Origin: Rhypophila decipiens
Lineage: Eukaryota; Ascomycota; Sordariomycetes; Sordariales; Naviculisporaceae
DNA: 64,000 bases
Assembly: GCA_033297075.1 (NCBI GenBank)
Contig: MU858046.1
Location: forward strand, 620,001 to 684,000
Direction: 5' to 3'
Below are positions 35,809 to 46,686 of this stretch, piece by piece. The translations under genes and the position numbers were made by a program. Numbering within the stretch: position 1 is the first letter of the stretch; each line of letters opens with the position of its first letter. Below the pieces are notes generated by a model. It did no database searches. It was not told where the DNA came from and saw nothing but the letters and a program-made list of their open reading frames with translations.

Positions 35809-38384
35809 CTGCTAATTGCTAATGTTTCTAGCTGATAGTCTGGTGCTTCGATTCAGCCGGCAGTAGCATAGCGTTGCGTTTTTGGGTTTGTTAGATATCA
35901 TGATCAATGGATATTTATTTCTGTACGCATAAAATTCATCGCTAGGGAGTGGTAGTGGCATCCGTGTGTCGCTACCGAGTACGTATGGCTGGAAGACATT
36001 CTCGCCGTAGTTTCTCGGCCGGAGCTGAAAAGGTTCGGAAGGAGCCAAGCGACCCCTATTCCTTCCCGGCTCTCCGATATCCGAAGATCCGGTCCCGGAT
36101 ACGGATACGCTAACCCCTTTGTGGAACAAGGTTCCTTTTCCCCACTCCCCAGCGACGCAAGGGTCTCTGAGCGGTCTGGACTCTTGGACTCCAACACAAT
36201 CTCGGGAGGCCTCCTTGTCTGCCCCACTTTTTTTTAAAGCACTGGATACCCCTGGCTAGTGAGCTTATTGCGGGATTTGGGGTTACATCACACCCAAATC
36301 CCATCGTCAGCAACAGAATTTCAGAAAATGGAAAAGAGCCAAGGATGGGCAGTGAGCTTGTTGGGCAGCTAGACATATCGCGCATGGAAACAATTGAGGA
36401 GGGGATTGATCGAATCAGACGTTGCGGAGTTGCATCGTGCGTTTATTTTGTTCATGTTGCGCTTCTGTTCAATTCATCGGTGTGCGACGTTTGTCATTTC
36501 TCGAGACTGGAATCCGTGCTGTGTCTTGAATCGGGTTACCGTTTCAGGACCCGACGTTGGAGGTAGGTACCCTACCGGTTGTTAGCAGACCTGCTCGGAA
36601 TAACGGCCAATGGTGAACTAAACCTTGGTCGGACGCCATTGACCGCTGACTGCTTCTTATATTCGGAGTTATATTTACACGACTGACAACTGATAGAAAG
36701 CTCGGACTATGTGCCGTAGTTTTATTCCGAGAGATGGAAAACGGCGTCCCGGATTTGACGTTCAAGCTGGTAGGTGCGTCAATGTGTCTGGAGGTGTGGA
36801 TATTTCATGACGTATCCTCCCCACCTCCACCTCAACAGCTCTGCAAGGGTTGTGCTACCTTATCGAGCTTGTTAGCTACAAGCTCATTCGAGCTTTCTGA
36901 GCTCAATTGATGCCGAGTGAGTATATATTCTTGCAGAACTCAGACGGTCAATGGAGTGTAAATGTACAAGATTCTGGAGCTTATGAGCAGGAAATTCTGG
37001 GTATTCGCAGTCCAGGATATAGTCTTGATATCCAGCAAGTTTCAGGTGCCCCATAAACCTGTGGCGTACAGGTTTCTCACGTCTTGTCCCTGCCAGGGAA
37101 CCGCTGTGATGACATGACCCAATCTCCGGCACACATCTTAAATCGTTCTTGCCTTGGCAGTACTTGTTTTTGCGGCCTTCAGCTCACATTGTTTACCCCT
37201 TATCCGGCTGAAGGTTTCTTTTTTATAGCTATCTCTATAATAAAAGTATCAAGCACCAACGGGCCAACAGGTCATATCAACTTTGACCAGGGCACGTCGT
37301 GAACATATCACCAGCGGGTAAACATTCCCGATTGCACCAGACCTTCTCCCCATTTACAAACACCGCTCGTTATCAAGAGTCCAAAGAGCTCTCGAGGAAG
37401 GTGCGTTTGACAGTTCACACAGCCACACTTGGCATCCTTCCCACAGAGAGACTGTCCGATTGCCAGCGCGCAACTTCATCCCATTGAACCGCATCTGGAG
37501 CTTGTATACGCAAGCATCCGTACCCATCGACGCTTTCTGTGCTTTCCTCGGGCGGAGAACACCTCCATCGAGACGATCAAGGGATTGCTACTGGCAGGGA
37601 CGAGTTGGGAAGTGGTCAGGAAGTCCTTGACAGCTTGAGACATCGTCTCTGGTGATCATAATTCCCTCGCCCATATCATCAATTGCCATCAAGACAAGCA
37701 TATCACCGATACAACCCATCTTATGTCGCACCAATAATAACACTGGATTGTCTGGAATCAACCGCTCAACAGCTCACCATTCGCTAATCTGCTGGAACGG
37801 TTTAGCCAAGTTGCTGCCAAGCTGCAATTCTCCATCTCTTTTCACCACAGCGACCACACCCACCCCCCCCCAAATTCCAGGGACCCATCCACTGCCAACA
37901 CCCGAAAGATCCGCTCGCGTGGCTCCGAGCAGCGACAATTCCCATCACGGCACAAGAGCTTCCCCACCCTGTCAACTAGGTAACTGCTCGACCGCTGATT
38001 TCCCATCAGTCCCTGACGAGTCGCCCGCCCCGTTTTCCCAAATCATTTTGGGAGGTCAACTGCATGATATATCGACATACCCGCCATTAGGATTTTCCCG
38101 GTACAACTTCTCTCCCTTTTTGTACCTCTTGTACCATCAAGATGGTCCATAGTGAGTAGAGACCCCTTTTTTACTTTCTTTCTTTGAAACCTTGTTCTTT
38201 TTTATCCACCTGATATTTTTTTGTTCAATCTTAAATCTCTTAAACCCAATCCAACCGTCAACTCCAGCGCAAATACCACACTGTTCTCGGAACTTGTGCG
38301 AGTATTTGCGACATCAGCTTCTCACCCCCTTCACATCCCAAAGCTGTGACAAAGAAGTTTCCCCTCGTCCTTTGTTTGGTAGCC
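35809..38384. other. spacer between patatin and Ca2+/H+ exchanger genes
   Basis: I see no supportable protein gene in these 2.6 kb. A strong short hairpin lies at 36865-36885. The right end is CT-rich and belongs to the exchanger leader. An ATG at 38142 is followed by a GTGAGT donor and may be an alternative first exon. Confidence 0.5.
36865..36885. repeat. short perfect hairpin
   Basis: GAGCTTGT and ACAAGCTC form eight perfect base pairs around a five-base loop. There is no T-run after it and no adjacent gene end, so the role is unknown. Confidence 0.6.
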
Positions 38385-38435
38385 ATGACGGGCCGCAACA
38401 AGGGCGACATCATACAACAAACAATCCGCAGATAA
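38385..38435 (+). promoter_or_regulatory. upstream open reading frame of the exchanger gene
   Basis: A 16-codon frame (MTGRNKGDIIQQTIRR, stop) starts in a good context (GCCATGA) and ends only 2 nt before the ATG at 38438. Such spacing could reduce initiation at the main start or require reinitiation. If the longer alternative start at 38142 is used, this frame is simply internal. Confidence 0.45.
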
Positions 38436-38437
38436 AT

Positions 38438-40040
38438 ATGGGCGAAGATTTAACACTCGATTCCACAGTCAACGTAGCTTGGAAAAACCAGTACCGTCGA
38501 GTTGCCAGTCACAAGATAATGAACGGCCGAACTACCCAAGGGGGGGAGACCACCCCGTTACTGGGTCCATCACCTATCGTCCATCCATCGCATGAGCGCG
38601 GACCGGTTTGGCGATTCTTTCTAGATACAAAAAACACCCCCGGGACCGACAGCCCGAACCCACTGACCAAATGGCCAGCAAGAGTGTGGAATGTGACAAA
38701 GGTCACTTTATTGAGCTGTATGTATACTTTCCGCAGCCTATATGCGCCTATTCCAAATGCGCCGGTGATTGCGCTTGTGCTGACGGATATTTCCAGCCTG
38801 GATTAACCTCCTGCTCGTGTTTGTCCCGCTGGGAATTATTGCTGGGCAGCAGGAATGGGGCGCCACATGGGTGTTCACGCTCAACTTCTTCGCCATCATC
38901 CCTCTGGCAGCCGTGCTCTCCTTTGCGACAGAGGAGATTGCCAACCGGCTTGGAGACACACTCGGCGGCTTGGTGAATGCGACCTTTGGAAATGCGGTCG
39001 AGTTGATTGTCAGCGTCGTTGCGTTGCGCGCCGGCGAAATCGAGGTCGTCCAGGCCTCTATGCTCGGATCTATCCTCTCCAACTTGCTCCTCGTCTTGGG
39101 CATGTGCTTCTTGCTTGGAGGCATATTCAATATGCGCGATGCGAACGGCCTCGGTACCGAACAGGAATTTGCGAGCGGGACCGCTCAGACGACATGTTCG
39201 CTGATGACTCTCTCGGCCGCCTCGATGATCATCCCCGCCGCTCTTTATAACATTCTCGACACCGCCCAAGATGACGAGAAAAAAAACAGCATACTTATTC
39301 TCTCCCGTGGCACCGCGGTTATCTTGCTTTTGCTCTATTGCCTGTACCTGTACTTCGCCCTCTACACCCATAAGCAGCTTTTTGAGCCCGAGGCGCAAAC
39401 CAACACTGGCTTGGACGAGGACGAAGAAGAACATGTTCCTATTTTGGGTCCATGGTCGGCAGGCGTGGTCTTGGTTGCCGTCACGCTGATTATTTCAGTA
39501 TGCGCTGACCACATGGTGGCTAGCATTGATGATCTGGTGGCGACCGGCAAGATCAGCAAGAGCTTTATCGGTCTGATCTTGATCCCGATTGTAGGAAATG
39601 CAGCGGAGCACGTTACCGCCTGCGTAGTGGCGGTCAAGAACAAGATGGACTTGGCCATGGGAGTTGCGATAGGGTCCAGCATCCAAATTGCGCTTCTGGT
39701 GACGCCCGCTCTGGTTATGCTTGGATGGGCCACAGGCCAGCCCATGACCTTGCATTTTGAGACTTGTATGTGCTGCTTGCTTTTCCTTGCTCTCTCAGTG
39801 TGCCTCGAGCTAACTTGCCCAATCGCATAGTCCAAACCATCGCCTTCGCCCTCTCGGTTATGGTCGTTACGTACACTGTACAGGATGGCAAGTCGAACTA
39901 CCTTGAGGGAGCTATGGTAAGTCATGATTTCTTTCCTTGTCAAGGAAGTGTTCCAATCAAAATGTCTAACTCACGGCGACTTTCAGCTCCTCGGTCTGTA
40001 TGTCATCATCGCTATAGCCTTTTGGGCTCGACCTGTCTAG
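38438..40040 (+). CDS. VCX1: vacuolar Ca2+/H+ exchanger (CAX family)
   Basis: This antiporter loads Ca2+ into the vacuole using the proton gradient. Exons are 38438-38717, 38797-39765, 39831-39916 and 39987-40040, with introns of 79, 65 and 70 nt, giving 462 residues. The two cation-exchange repeats are clear: GNAVELIVSVVALRAGE in the first half and GNAAEHVTACVVAVKNKMDLAMG in the second. They sit among about eleven membrane helices and are separated by an acidic loop (DEDEEEH). The short final exon encodes LLGLYVIIAIAFWARPV. The start is uncertain. An ATG at 38142 with a GTGAGT donor can splice in frame to a CAG acceptor at 38265-38267, adding about 60 polar residues; otherwise the ATG at 38438 is used, just after a uORF. 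A 16-bp perfect palindrome spans the stop codon. Confidence 0.93.
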
Positions 40041-40046
40041 ACAGGT
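40031..40046. repeat. 16-bp perfect palindrome across the VCX1 stop codon
   Basis: ACCTGTCTAGACAGGT is its own reverse complement. It encodes the last residues and TAG stop of the exchanger, then runs into the 3' UTR. Confidence 0.9.
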
Positions 40047-41198
40047 ATTTATTCGACCAAATATCCAATCATCTTAGCCACCTACCTGGGTAGCCACACT
40101 CAACCAATTTTCGACATGACGAAAATCATTCCGTACCGACCCAGACTCTATTGGGCATTTTCCTTATACCTCTTTTTTATGTTATCACTCAACATTTTCT
40201 TTTTCACTTGTTTCGTCTCACATGAGACTTTTTCCCCTTGACTCAGCGTTTTATTCTTTTAGCTTTTTTGTGGGGAAGATACCATGTGTACTATATCAAT
40301 ACGTTATTTATCATTAGGAACAGCGAGCAGTGGCTGGAAATGTGCATGTTGCTCGCGATCGAGAGGCTCAAATGTTCGGGGGACACCGCACATCATACTC
40401 CTACCCCATTCCGCAGTTGTATATGTTTTGCATGGGATTTCTTTGACAACACAACACCAAAGACATAGTTTGGCGTTGAGGCTACTGCCGTGATTTTTTG
40501 TTTACTGACGCTGTTGTATATTATCGCCGTATACTTGACAGGAAACGGGAAATGTTGTTGGTGGTAAACAGGTGCCCGACGACAGTGGCGGCAAAGGGTC
40601 AGGCTTGGTGGAACAAGGAAGAACCTTTGCAGATCTGTATCTAGCCTGGATACAGTAGATACCTCGGTGGCCAAAAAGAAAATACATGACAAAAGAAAAG
40701 CAAGCAACACGACCACCCGACACTGGACGTGACAAAATTGGACGCCATACATTAGCTCCGGTCAACTAACGTACAAACTGCTAAATCGGAGCCGTGTAGA
40801 GGCACACTAATACATTCGTCTTTGATACAAAACATTGTGCATTCCTCCCTGGACGGGATCCTGTTGACCGCCGTTTATAGACGGGAACCAACAACAAACG
40901 TCTTCCAAAGCACGAGTATCTATATATGTAAGAGGTATGCAAGTTATGCTCCAAGACACAAAGCAAAAAGCAAACAAGTACAAGCAATCTATGTTCATTA
41001 GGTAGCCGCCTTGTTTGCTAACAACAACATGAATAGCAGAGGTCCACCATATATACATACCGATCATGCTGATACCATACTTGTACCCCGTAAATGCCAC
41101 ATATTCAGACCCCATATATACATACTGTATGTCCATATTATACCTTCATGTTGCACAAAAACACCTTCATCTCCAAGAAGCCGACACGCGAGTTGAGA
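40041..41198. other. convergent 3' spacer, VCX1 and exgD
   Basis: This 1.16-kb AT-rich spacer separates two convergent genes. It contains T-rich sequence after VCX1 and repeated TATATACAT-like words near 41048-41130. I see no gene. Confidence 0.6.
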
Positions 41199-43873
41199 TC
41201 AGTAATACTCGGGCAGATTCCCAAAATCAGGTATATCCGCCAAATTACAATCAAACTCCCTCTCATACGCCTTGGACGGCAAAACACCAGCCGCCATACC
41301 CTTTTTATAACTCCACTGCGGTCTGTTTGTTACACAATCGTTAGTCTCTCATTCCCCTCCAAAAAAAAAGAAAGGTGGGAGAACTCACGCATCCTCAGTA
41401 TCCCAAACCCAATAAAACCACCCCCAACTCTTCTCAAACGAACTCATCTGCGCCTCAGCAAACATCTTCAGAAACCTCTTGTACTCGTCCGACCATTGCT
41501 CAGGGGGAGCATTGGCAGCTATACAATCACACCTCCTATCCATCGTCGGACACCTCGGCGTGATGACATCCGGATTGGAAGGATCATTGGTGATGTACGT
41601 GCCCGTCCAGCGGTTTCCCCAGCCGACGTTGGTTAAATGCTTGGCGCAGTCGGTATCGGCCTGTGACCACTCGGCGATGAGCGTCGGTCCGTAGCCTGTG
41701 TCGGGGTTCATGGAGAGGTGGATCTGGTCTGTCCAGCCTTGGCAGGCGTATCTGACCTTCTCGGAGTGGTTGAAGACGATCTGGTTGGTGTTGAAGATGA
41801 GGTACTGGTGCACGTCTAGGGCTAGGTTGGGGATGTTGGGTAGATCGCCTTGCCAGTTGTTTAGGCCGCGGAAACCGTCGCCGAAGATTATGATTGCGTC
41901 TGTGATGCCGTTTTTGCGGACCAGGTCGTTGGCGGTTTTTGTCCAGTCTATGACGGCCTGGGGAGGGATGGAGGTCATTTTTGGCTCGTTGGCTAGGCCG
42001 TAGTGTGTTATGATGTTTTTGTAGCGCGGCTGGGAGAAGAACTTTGAGAGACGGTCGTGCATCTCGAGAGAGCGTTGCGAGTTTATGGCCCCCGAGGGGC
42101 CGGAGAGCCACTCGATGGTGCCTTGTCGGCCGGAGTGGTTCCATCCGTTCTGGGACCCGGGAAGGCCGTGCGGATCGAGGTTGATGCGGAGGCCGTATTT
42201 GCGCGCCCATTCGATTGCGCGCAGGAGGTACCGCCAGGAAGTGCGGAAGAGGTAGGGGTCTCCTTCGTAGGTTTGGACGGCCCAGTAGGAGAAGGGGATG
42301 CGCACGTGGTCGAGGCCTGCTTCGGCGATTTCGCGAAAGGTGGATTCTGTTACGAAGGTGGAATAGTGCTGTTCCAGGACCGACTCGCACCGGGCGCCGA
42401 GGTATTTGCAGAGCGTGTATTCGTCTATTATGCCTAGGCGGGAGGGGTAGGTGAATAGGGAGGGGGTGATGAAGGGCTCGAGGCTGAGCCAGCCGCCTAC
42501 GTTTACTCCTCGCGCTGGACGTTCCGTGTAAGGGCCCCAGGGTTTGTTGAGGGGAGGGACGCGGTCGTTTGGGCGGGCTGAGTCGTCCCAGGAGGAGTAG
42601 AGGCCCATTAAGGGGAGGTCGCCGACTGTTTCGTCTGTGTAGGTTAGGTTGAAGTCTGTTGTGTCGGCCCATTTGAATGGGTTTAGGTAGCTGGGGGCGT
42701 CGGAGGGGATCGAAGATGGTGGTATCGAGTCTAGGCCGCCGTTGGACATGTCTGTCGTGCCGGTGGTGCCTCCACCATCGTCGTCGCCTTTTTTGTTGTT
42801 ACTGACCACTACGGCAACAACGATGATGAGTATCGTAACAACAAGTACGACACCAGTCAAAATCCCTATCAAGTGTTTGTCAGTCCAGCACCAAGAGATG
42901 CGTTCGTGAGAGAAAAATACTCACACAACTTCTTCTTCTTCCACCACTTGGTCCCATTTCCGCCCTGCCTAGCAGCCACCTCGTCCTTGTCCTTCTCCCA
43001 GCTGTCATAGCTACTCGTCCCATCCCCAGGGCTAAGCGGCACACCTCCACCTCTAATCCCATACGTCCCTGTCCCTGCCTTTTTCGCCATCGGTGACCTG
43101 CCCTCCTCCATTGCAGCACCACTGACGACCCGTCTCTTGACGGTATTCCCCTGGTGCTCATTCACACTCAGCCTCCTACTCCTCCGCCTATCCCTCCCCC
43201 TCCAGTCCTCGTCATCATCATAGGTGGCGTCAACAACCTGGTATCCCCTTTCCCGCGAGGACTTGCCCCTCCTGACCTGCCCGGCAGCAGCAGCAGCTGC
43301 CGCCGCCGCAGCTCGTTCACGTTTTATCCTCGCCATTTCTCTTTTCTTGGCACGAAGCACCCTTGACCGCTCATCATCATCATCATCGTCGTCGTCTTCG
43401 TCTTCGGAATATTCATCTTCCAAGTCGGTAGTAGCCCTCCCCTTATCCCTATCCCGCCCCCGATCATGCGAATACCCCCTATTCCTACTCCTCTCCCGCC
43501 GCCCGTGTTCGCGACTTTCGCCCCTTCTTTTCTTCTCCCTCCTCTGTTGATGATGCGCCGGCGGCTCCTCTTGCTGCTCCCTTCGTGGTTGTGCGCCAGC
43601 GCTACTACTAAACCGCTTCATATTCTCCTGGTTGAGTCTGGCAAGCGCATCCATTGACAACGGCGCAGAGGGCGTACTCCCGCTTCCTCCGCTGCCACTT
43701 CCGCCTTCAGATGTTCCCGAGGCGTAGTAAGCATTGGATGTCGACTTTCTTCTTGAACGGCCATGTTCCCGTGGCTGGTCGCGGTCTCGTCTTGAAGAAT
43801 CGCGCCGCCGTCGCTCTCGAGGCGCTGGCGCTGGGGAGCGCTCGTAATCCGAGTCATCGTCTCGGGGGGCCAT
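41199..43873 (-). CDS. exgD: membrane-anchored glucan 1,3-beta-glucosidase (GH5, ExgD type)
   Basis: This exo-beta-1,3-glucanase trims or remodels cell-wall glucan at the cell surface. Minus-strand exons are 43873-42925, 42865-41389 and 41322-41199, with introns of 59 and 66 nt, giving 849 residues. About 315 N-terminal residues are cytosolic, highly charged and disordered, with Asp/Glu, Arg and Ala runs. A single membrane helix, roughly 317-338 (WILTGVVLVVTILIIVVAVV), makes it a type II protein. The GH5 domain follows: GVNVGGWLSLEPF, the acid/base Glu610 in YGLANEP and the nucleophile Glu715 in TLIAEWSQ. The last exon, read from ACAG|ACCGCAG, encodes PQWSYKKGMAAGVLP and ends LPEYY. It is too short to show as an open frame. 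The start is the first ATG; the frame upstream has only GTG. Confidence 0.93.
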
Positions 43874-44820
43874 CTCCCGCCCTCTTCTTTCCACCGGGAC
43901 TCGTTGCACCCGCTGCCCCCTTTTTTTGGTCTATGTTGGTGCTGCTGATTGTTGATATGTGAATTGTTCAGTTGTTGTTGGCGTTCCCGGTCTGGTCGGC
44001 CTAACTTCACAGCCGCTGGAGTTTGCGCCGCTTGCGATATCTTGCGATTATAGCTGTATGTTTGGATTCGCCGTTGGACCGTATTATCCCAGTGTTTAGC
44101 CCCGAGGTAGGTCAGAATATTCGTCAAATATCAACTGTAGAAATGAAGTCCAAAAAATAGATTCGCTGCAAAATATCTAGTAATGAAAAGAAAAGGTTTT
44201 TGGGTATCAGGCCGCCACGTCATTGGCGCTTGACTTCCCTGTCCTCTCTGCCCTGCTTGGAGTTGTAGTGAGCGCCACACCCCCAAAAAGTAAACGACAA
44301 ACGCTGGTTGCCGAGCAACCATCCAACCCAAGATCTTGGGGCTGGCCAATTGAGCCAACCAAGATCGGTGCACAAGACTTTCATGTTGTAAAACTTGGAA
44401 GTTGGGTTGCACTAAAGCATCCTCTTGTTCTGACATAAAATATCTTGCAAAGTGTTGTTTATTAACAGGACAGATACTGCACCTCATGGTGAAGTGAGTT
44501 AAGGGGCTTCCTATTTTCTCTTGACCCGAATTGAGTTCGGCAATGGTTCCAGTGTCGCGGGCCAAATTTGAGTGCTTGCAGATTGATGGCCGAGCGGCTT
44601 GGGGTACCTGAAAAGCGGGGACTTGGATGTGAAACCTTGAAACTTGCCCGCGTGAGCAGCACCAAGAACAAAGCCGTCGCAACCCGACCTGAGCGTCATC
44701 CCTCACCAAGCGCCAGCAAACCGCAAAGTCAATCCAAAAAAATGCCTTTTACCTTCCTCACCACCAGAATGCACATTACTCCTGTCTGTTGAGTCAATTC
44801 GTGCAAGAAACAAATACATC
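43874..44820. promoter_or_regulatory. divergent promoter region, exgD and branched-chain E1 beta
   Basis: This 947-bp divergent spacer presumably carries both promoters. I see no gene in it and no clear TATA box. Confidence 0.5.
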
Positions 44821-46113
44821 ATGAGAGGCGCAACAATTCTCCCAAAAACTCACGCCGTGACAAGGGTGCCGGCGGGCAAGCGACTCTCCTGGCCAGCTTC
44901 CCCCGCCTCTGTCATCCCACAGAGACAACGCCGACGATACTCAACACACCCACCAAACGCGAAGCTCAACGTTCCTACAGACTACTCAACAACTCCACTA
45001 CTAGCACACACCTCGCAGACGGCGTTAAGCAGTCCCGAACTGTCGCCCGAAGTGCGCAATGGCACGACCAAGAAGATGAACCTCTTCCAGGCGGTCAACG
45101 ACGCCATGTCGATAGCCCTCGCCGAAGACGAATCGGTGCTAATATTCGGCGAGGATGTCGCCTTCGGGGGCGTTTTCCGTTGCACGAGCAAGCTCGCAGA
45201 GACATATGGCGCCGATCGCGTCTTCAACACGCCCCTGACGGAACAAGGCATCATAGGTTTTGCGATCGGCGTTGCTGCCGAGGGTATGCGCCCTGTCGCA
45301 GAAATCCAGTTCGCCGACTACGTCTACCCAGCCTTTGACCAGCTGGTCAACGAGGCTGCCAAGCTTCGCTACCGGGACGGCGCTTGCGGGCGGAGTGCCG
45401 GGGGTCTGACGGTGCGCATGCCGTGTGGAGGTGTCGGCCACGGAGGGCTCTATCACTCACAGTCGCCCGAGAGTCTGTTTACTCACATTCCGGGCTTGCG
45501 CGTCATCATGCCCCGGTCACCTTTGCAGGCCAAGGGTTTGCTGTTGAGTGCGATACGCAGCAACGACCCCTGCATTTTCCTCGAGCCTAAAATCCTCTAC
45601 CGCGCAGCTGTCGAGCAGGTACCGACTGCATCATATACCCTACCGCTGTCCAAGGCCGAGGTGCTCAAGACAGGCGAGAACGTGACCATCATCTCGTATG
45701 GCCAACCACTGTACAAGTGCATGGCGGCACTGAGGCAGGCCGAGGAGGAACTGGGCATCACGGTTGAGCTGATTGACCTGCGGACTGTCTATCCGTGGGA
45801 CAAGGAGTGCGTGTTTGAGAGTGTGAGAAAGACGGGCCGGTGCATCGTCGTTCACGAGGCCATGGTCAATGCCGGAATCGGTGCCGAGGTGGCCGCCGCG
45901 ATCCAGGAAGACAGAGAGACCTTCCTGCGACTGGAAGCACCTGTTGCCCGTGTGGCCGGCTGGAGTATACATACTCCGTTGCTGTACGAAGCGTTGAATG
46001 TTCCAGACGTTGCAAGTGAGTCCCCCCTGGTGCCAAGACAGCTGAGAGACGAGGGATCTTTGCTAACCTTCGTAGGGATATATGATAATATCAAAAAGAT
46101 CGTCGAATACTAA
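44821..46113 (+). CDS. 2-oxoisovalerate dehydrogenase E1 beta subunit, mitochondrial
   Basis: This is the beta subunit of the thiamine-diphosphate E1 of the branched-chain 2-oxoacid dehydrogenase complex, in valine, leucine and isoleucine breakdown. Exons are 44821-46015 and 46076-46113, giving 410 residues. The N-terminal 45 residues are rich in Arg, Ser and Ala (ending QRQRRRYST), a typical mitochondrial presequence. The transketolase pyrimidine domain shows KKMNLFQAVNDAMSIALAEDESVLIFGEDVAFGGVFR and FADYVYPAFDQLVNEAAKLRYR; the GGVGHGGLYHSQSPE block and the C-terminal transketolase domain follow. The branched-chain type is favoured over pyruvate dehydrogenase by the FGGVFR and YHSQSPE patterns. 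The last intron is 60 nt, has no stop and keeps the frame, so its retention would insert 20 residues. Removal restores the conserved NVPDVARIYDNIKKIVEY end, and is preferred. Confidence 0.93.
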   Translation: MRGATILPKTHAVTRVPAGKRLSWPASPASVIPQRQRRRYSTHPPNAKLNVPTDYSTTPLLAHTSQTALSSPELSPEVRNGTTKKMNLFQAVNDAMSIALAEDESVLIFGEDVAFGGVFRCTSKLAETYGADRVFNTPLTEQGIIGFAIGVAAEGMRPVAEIQFADYVYPAFDQLVNEAAKLRYRDGACGRSAGGLTVRMPCGGVGHGGLYHSQSPESLFTHIPGLRVIMPRSPLQAKGLLLSAIRSNDPCIFLEPKILYRAAVEQVPTASYTLPLSKAEVLKTGENVTIISYGQPLYKCMAALRQAEEELGITVELIDLRTVYPWDKECVFESVRKTGRCIVVHEAMVNAGIGAEVAAAIQEDRETFLRLEAPVARVAGWSIHTPLLYEALNVPDVASESPLVPRQLRDEGSLLTFVGIYDNIKKIVEY

Positions 46114-46686
46114 AGTCAAGGGTTAGTTCAGTCGGTTGTCTATCATCATCTCGGTAGTTGACGATTTTGTTGGCATGTTCGGGAGCATGGCGATGAGGTG
46201 TTTCGGTGGGAAGTTTCATTATGATCGTGATGACAGCGATTAGCTCGAATTTCGGGCGAGCATGTTGGGTAGACAGCGAGGGTCATATATCAAATGCATA
46301 ACAGTAGTTTTCGACTCCATGAATTCGATCATGTTGTCGTGAAATGAGTTTCGTCTGGTGAAATTCTGGGTTGAGGAGTGAAGTTGTACCTTTTTTTCAC
46401 CGGCCGGCAGGCAATGCCTGAAACCTGGCGAGGGGGCCAGGGGCCCACCCACTCTTCTTCAGCCCACTTTCTGCCCCGCATCCCCGTTCGGGCCCGTCAA
46501 ATCGATCGCCCAATGAAACCGACCAGACGGGCAACCTCCTGGTCCGTCGTCAACGACCTGGCGCGTCCTCACCACTTTACTTACACTCCCAGCGGTAGCT
46601 TGCTCAGCTCCGATCATAGCGCATCAGTACCTCGATTCTGGCCATTTTTTATTGACTGCATCAACTGTTCTCCTACCTTCCCCGCC
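46114..46686. other. spacer between E1 beta and CAP1
   Basis: This 573-bp tandem spacer holds the E1 beta 3' UTR and the capping protein leader. I see no gene. Confidence 0.6.

Noticed and set aside
41584..42672. 362-codon frame overlapping exgD on the same strand
   Set aside because: It is a Pro/Arg/His-rich shifted reading of the GH5 domain, whose catalytic motifs are in the other frame.
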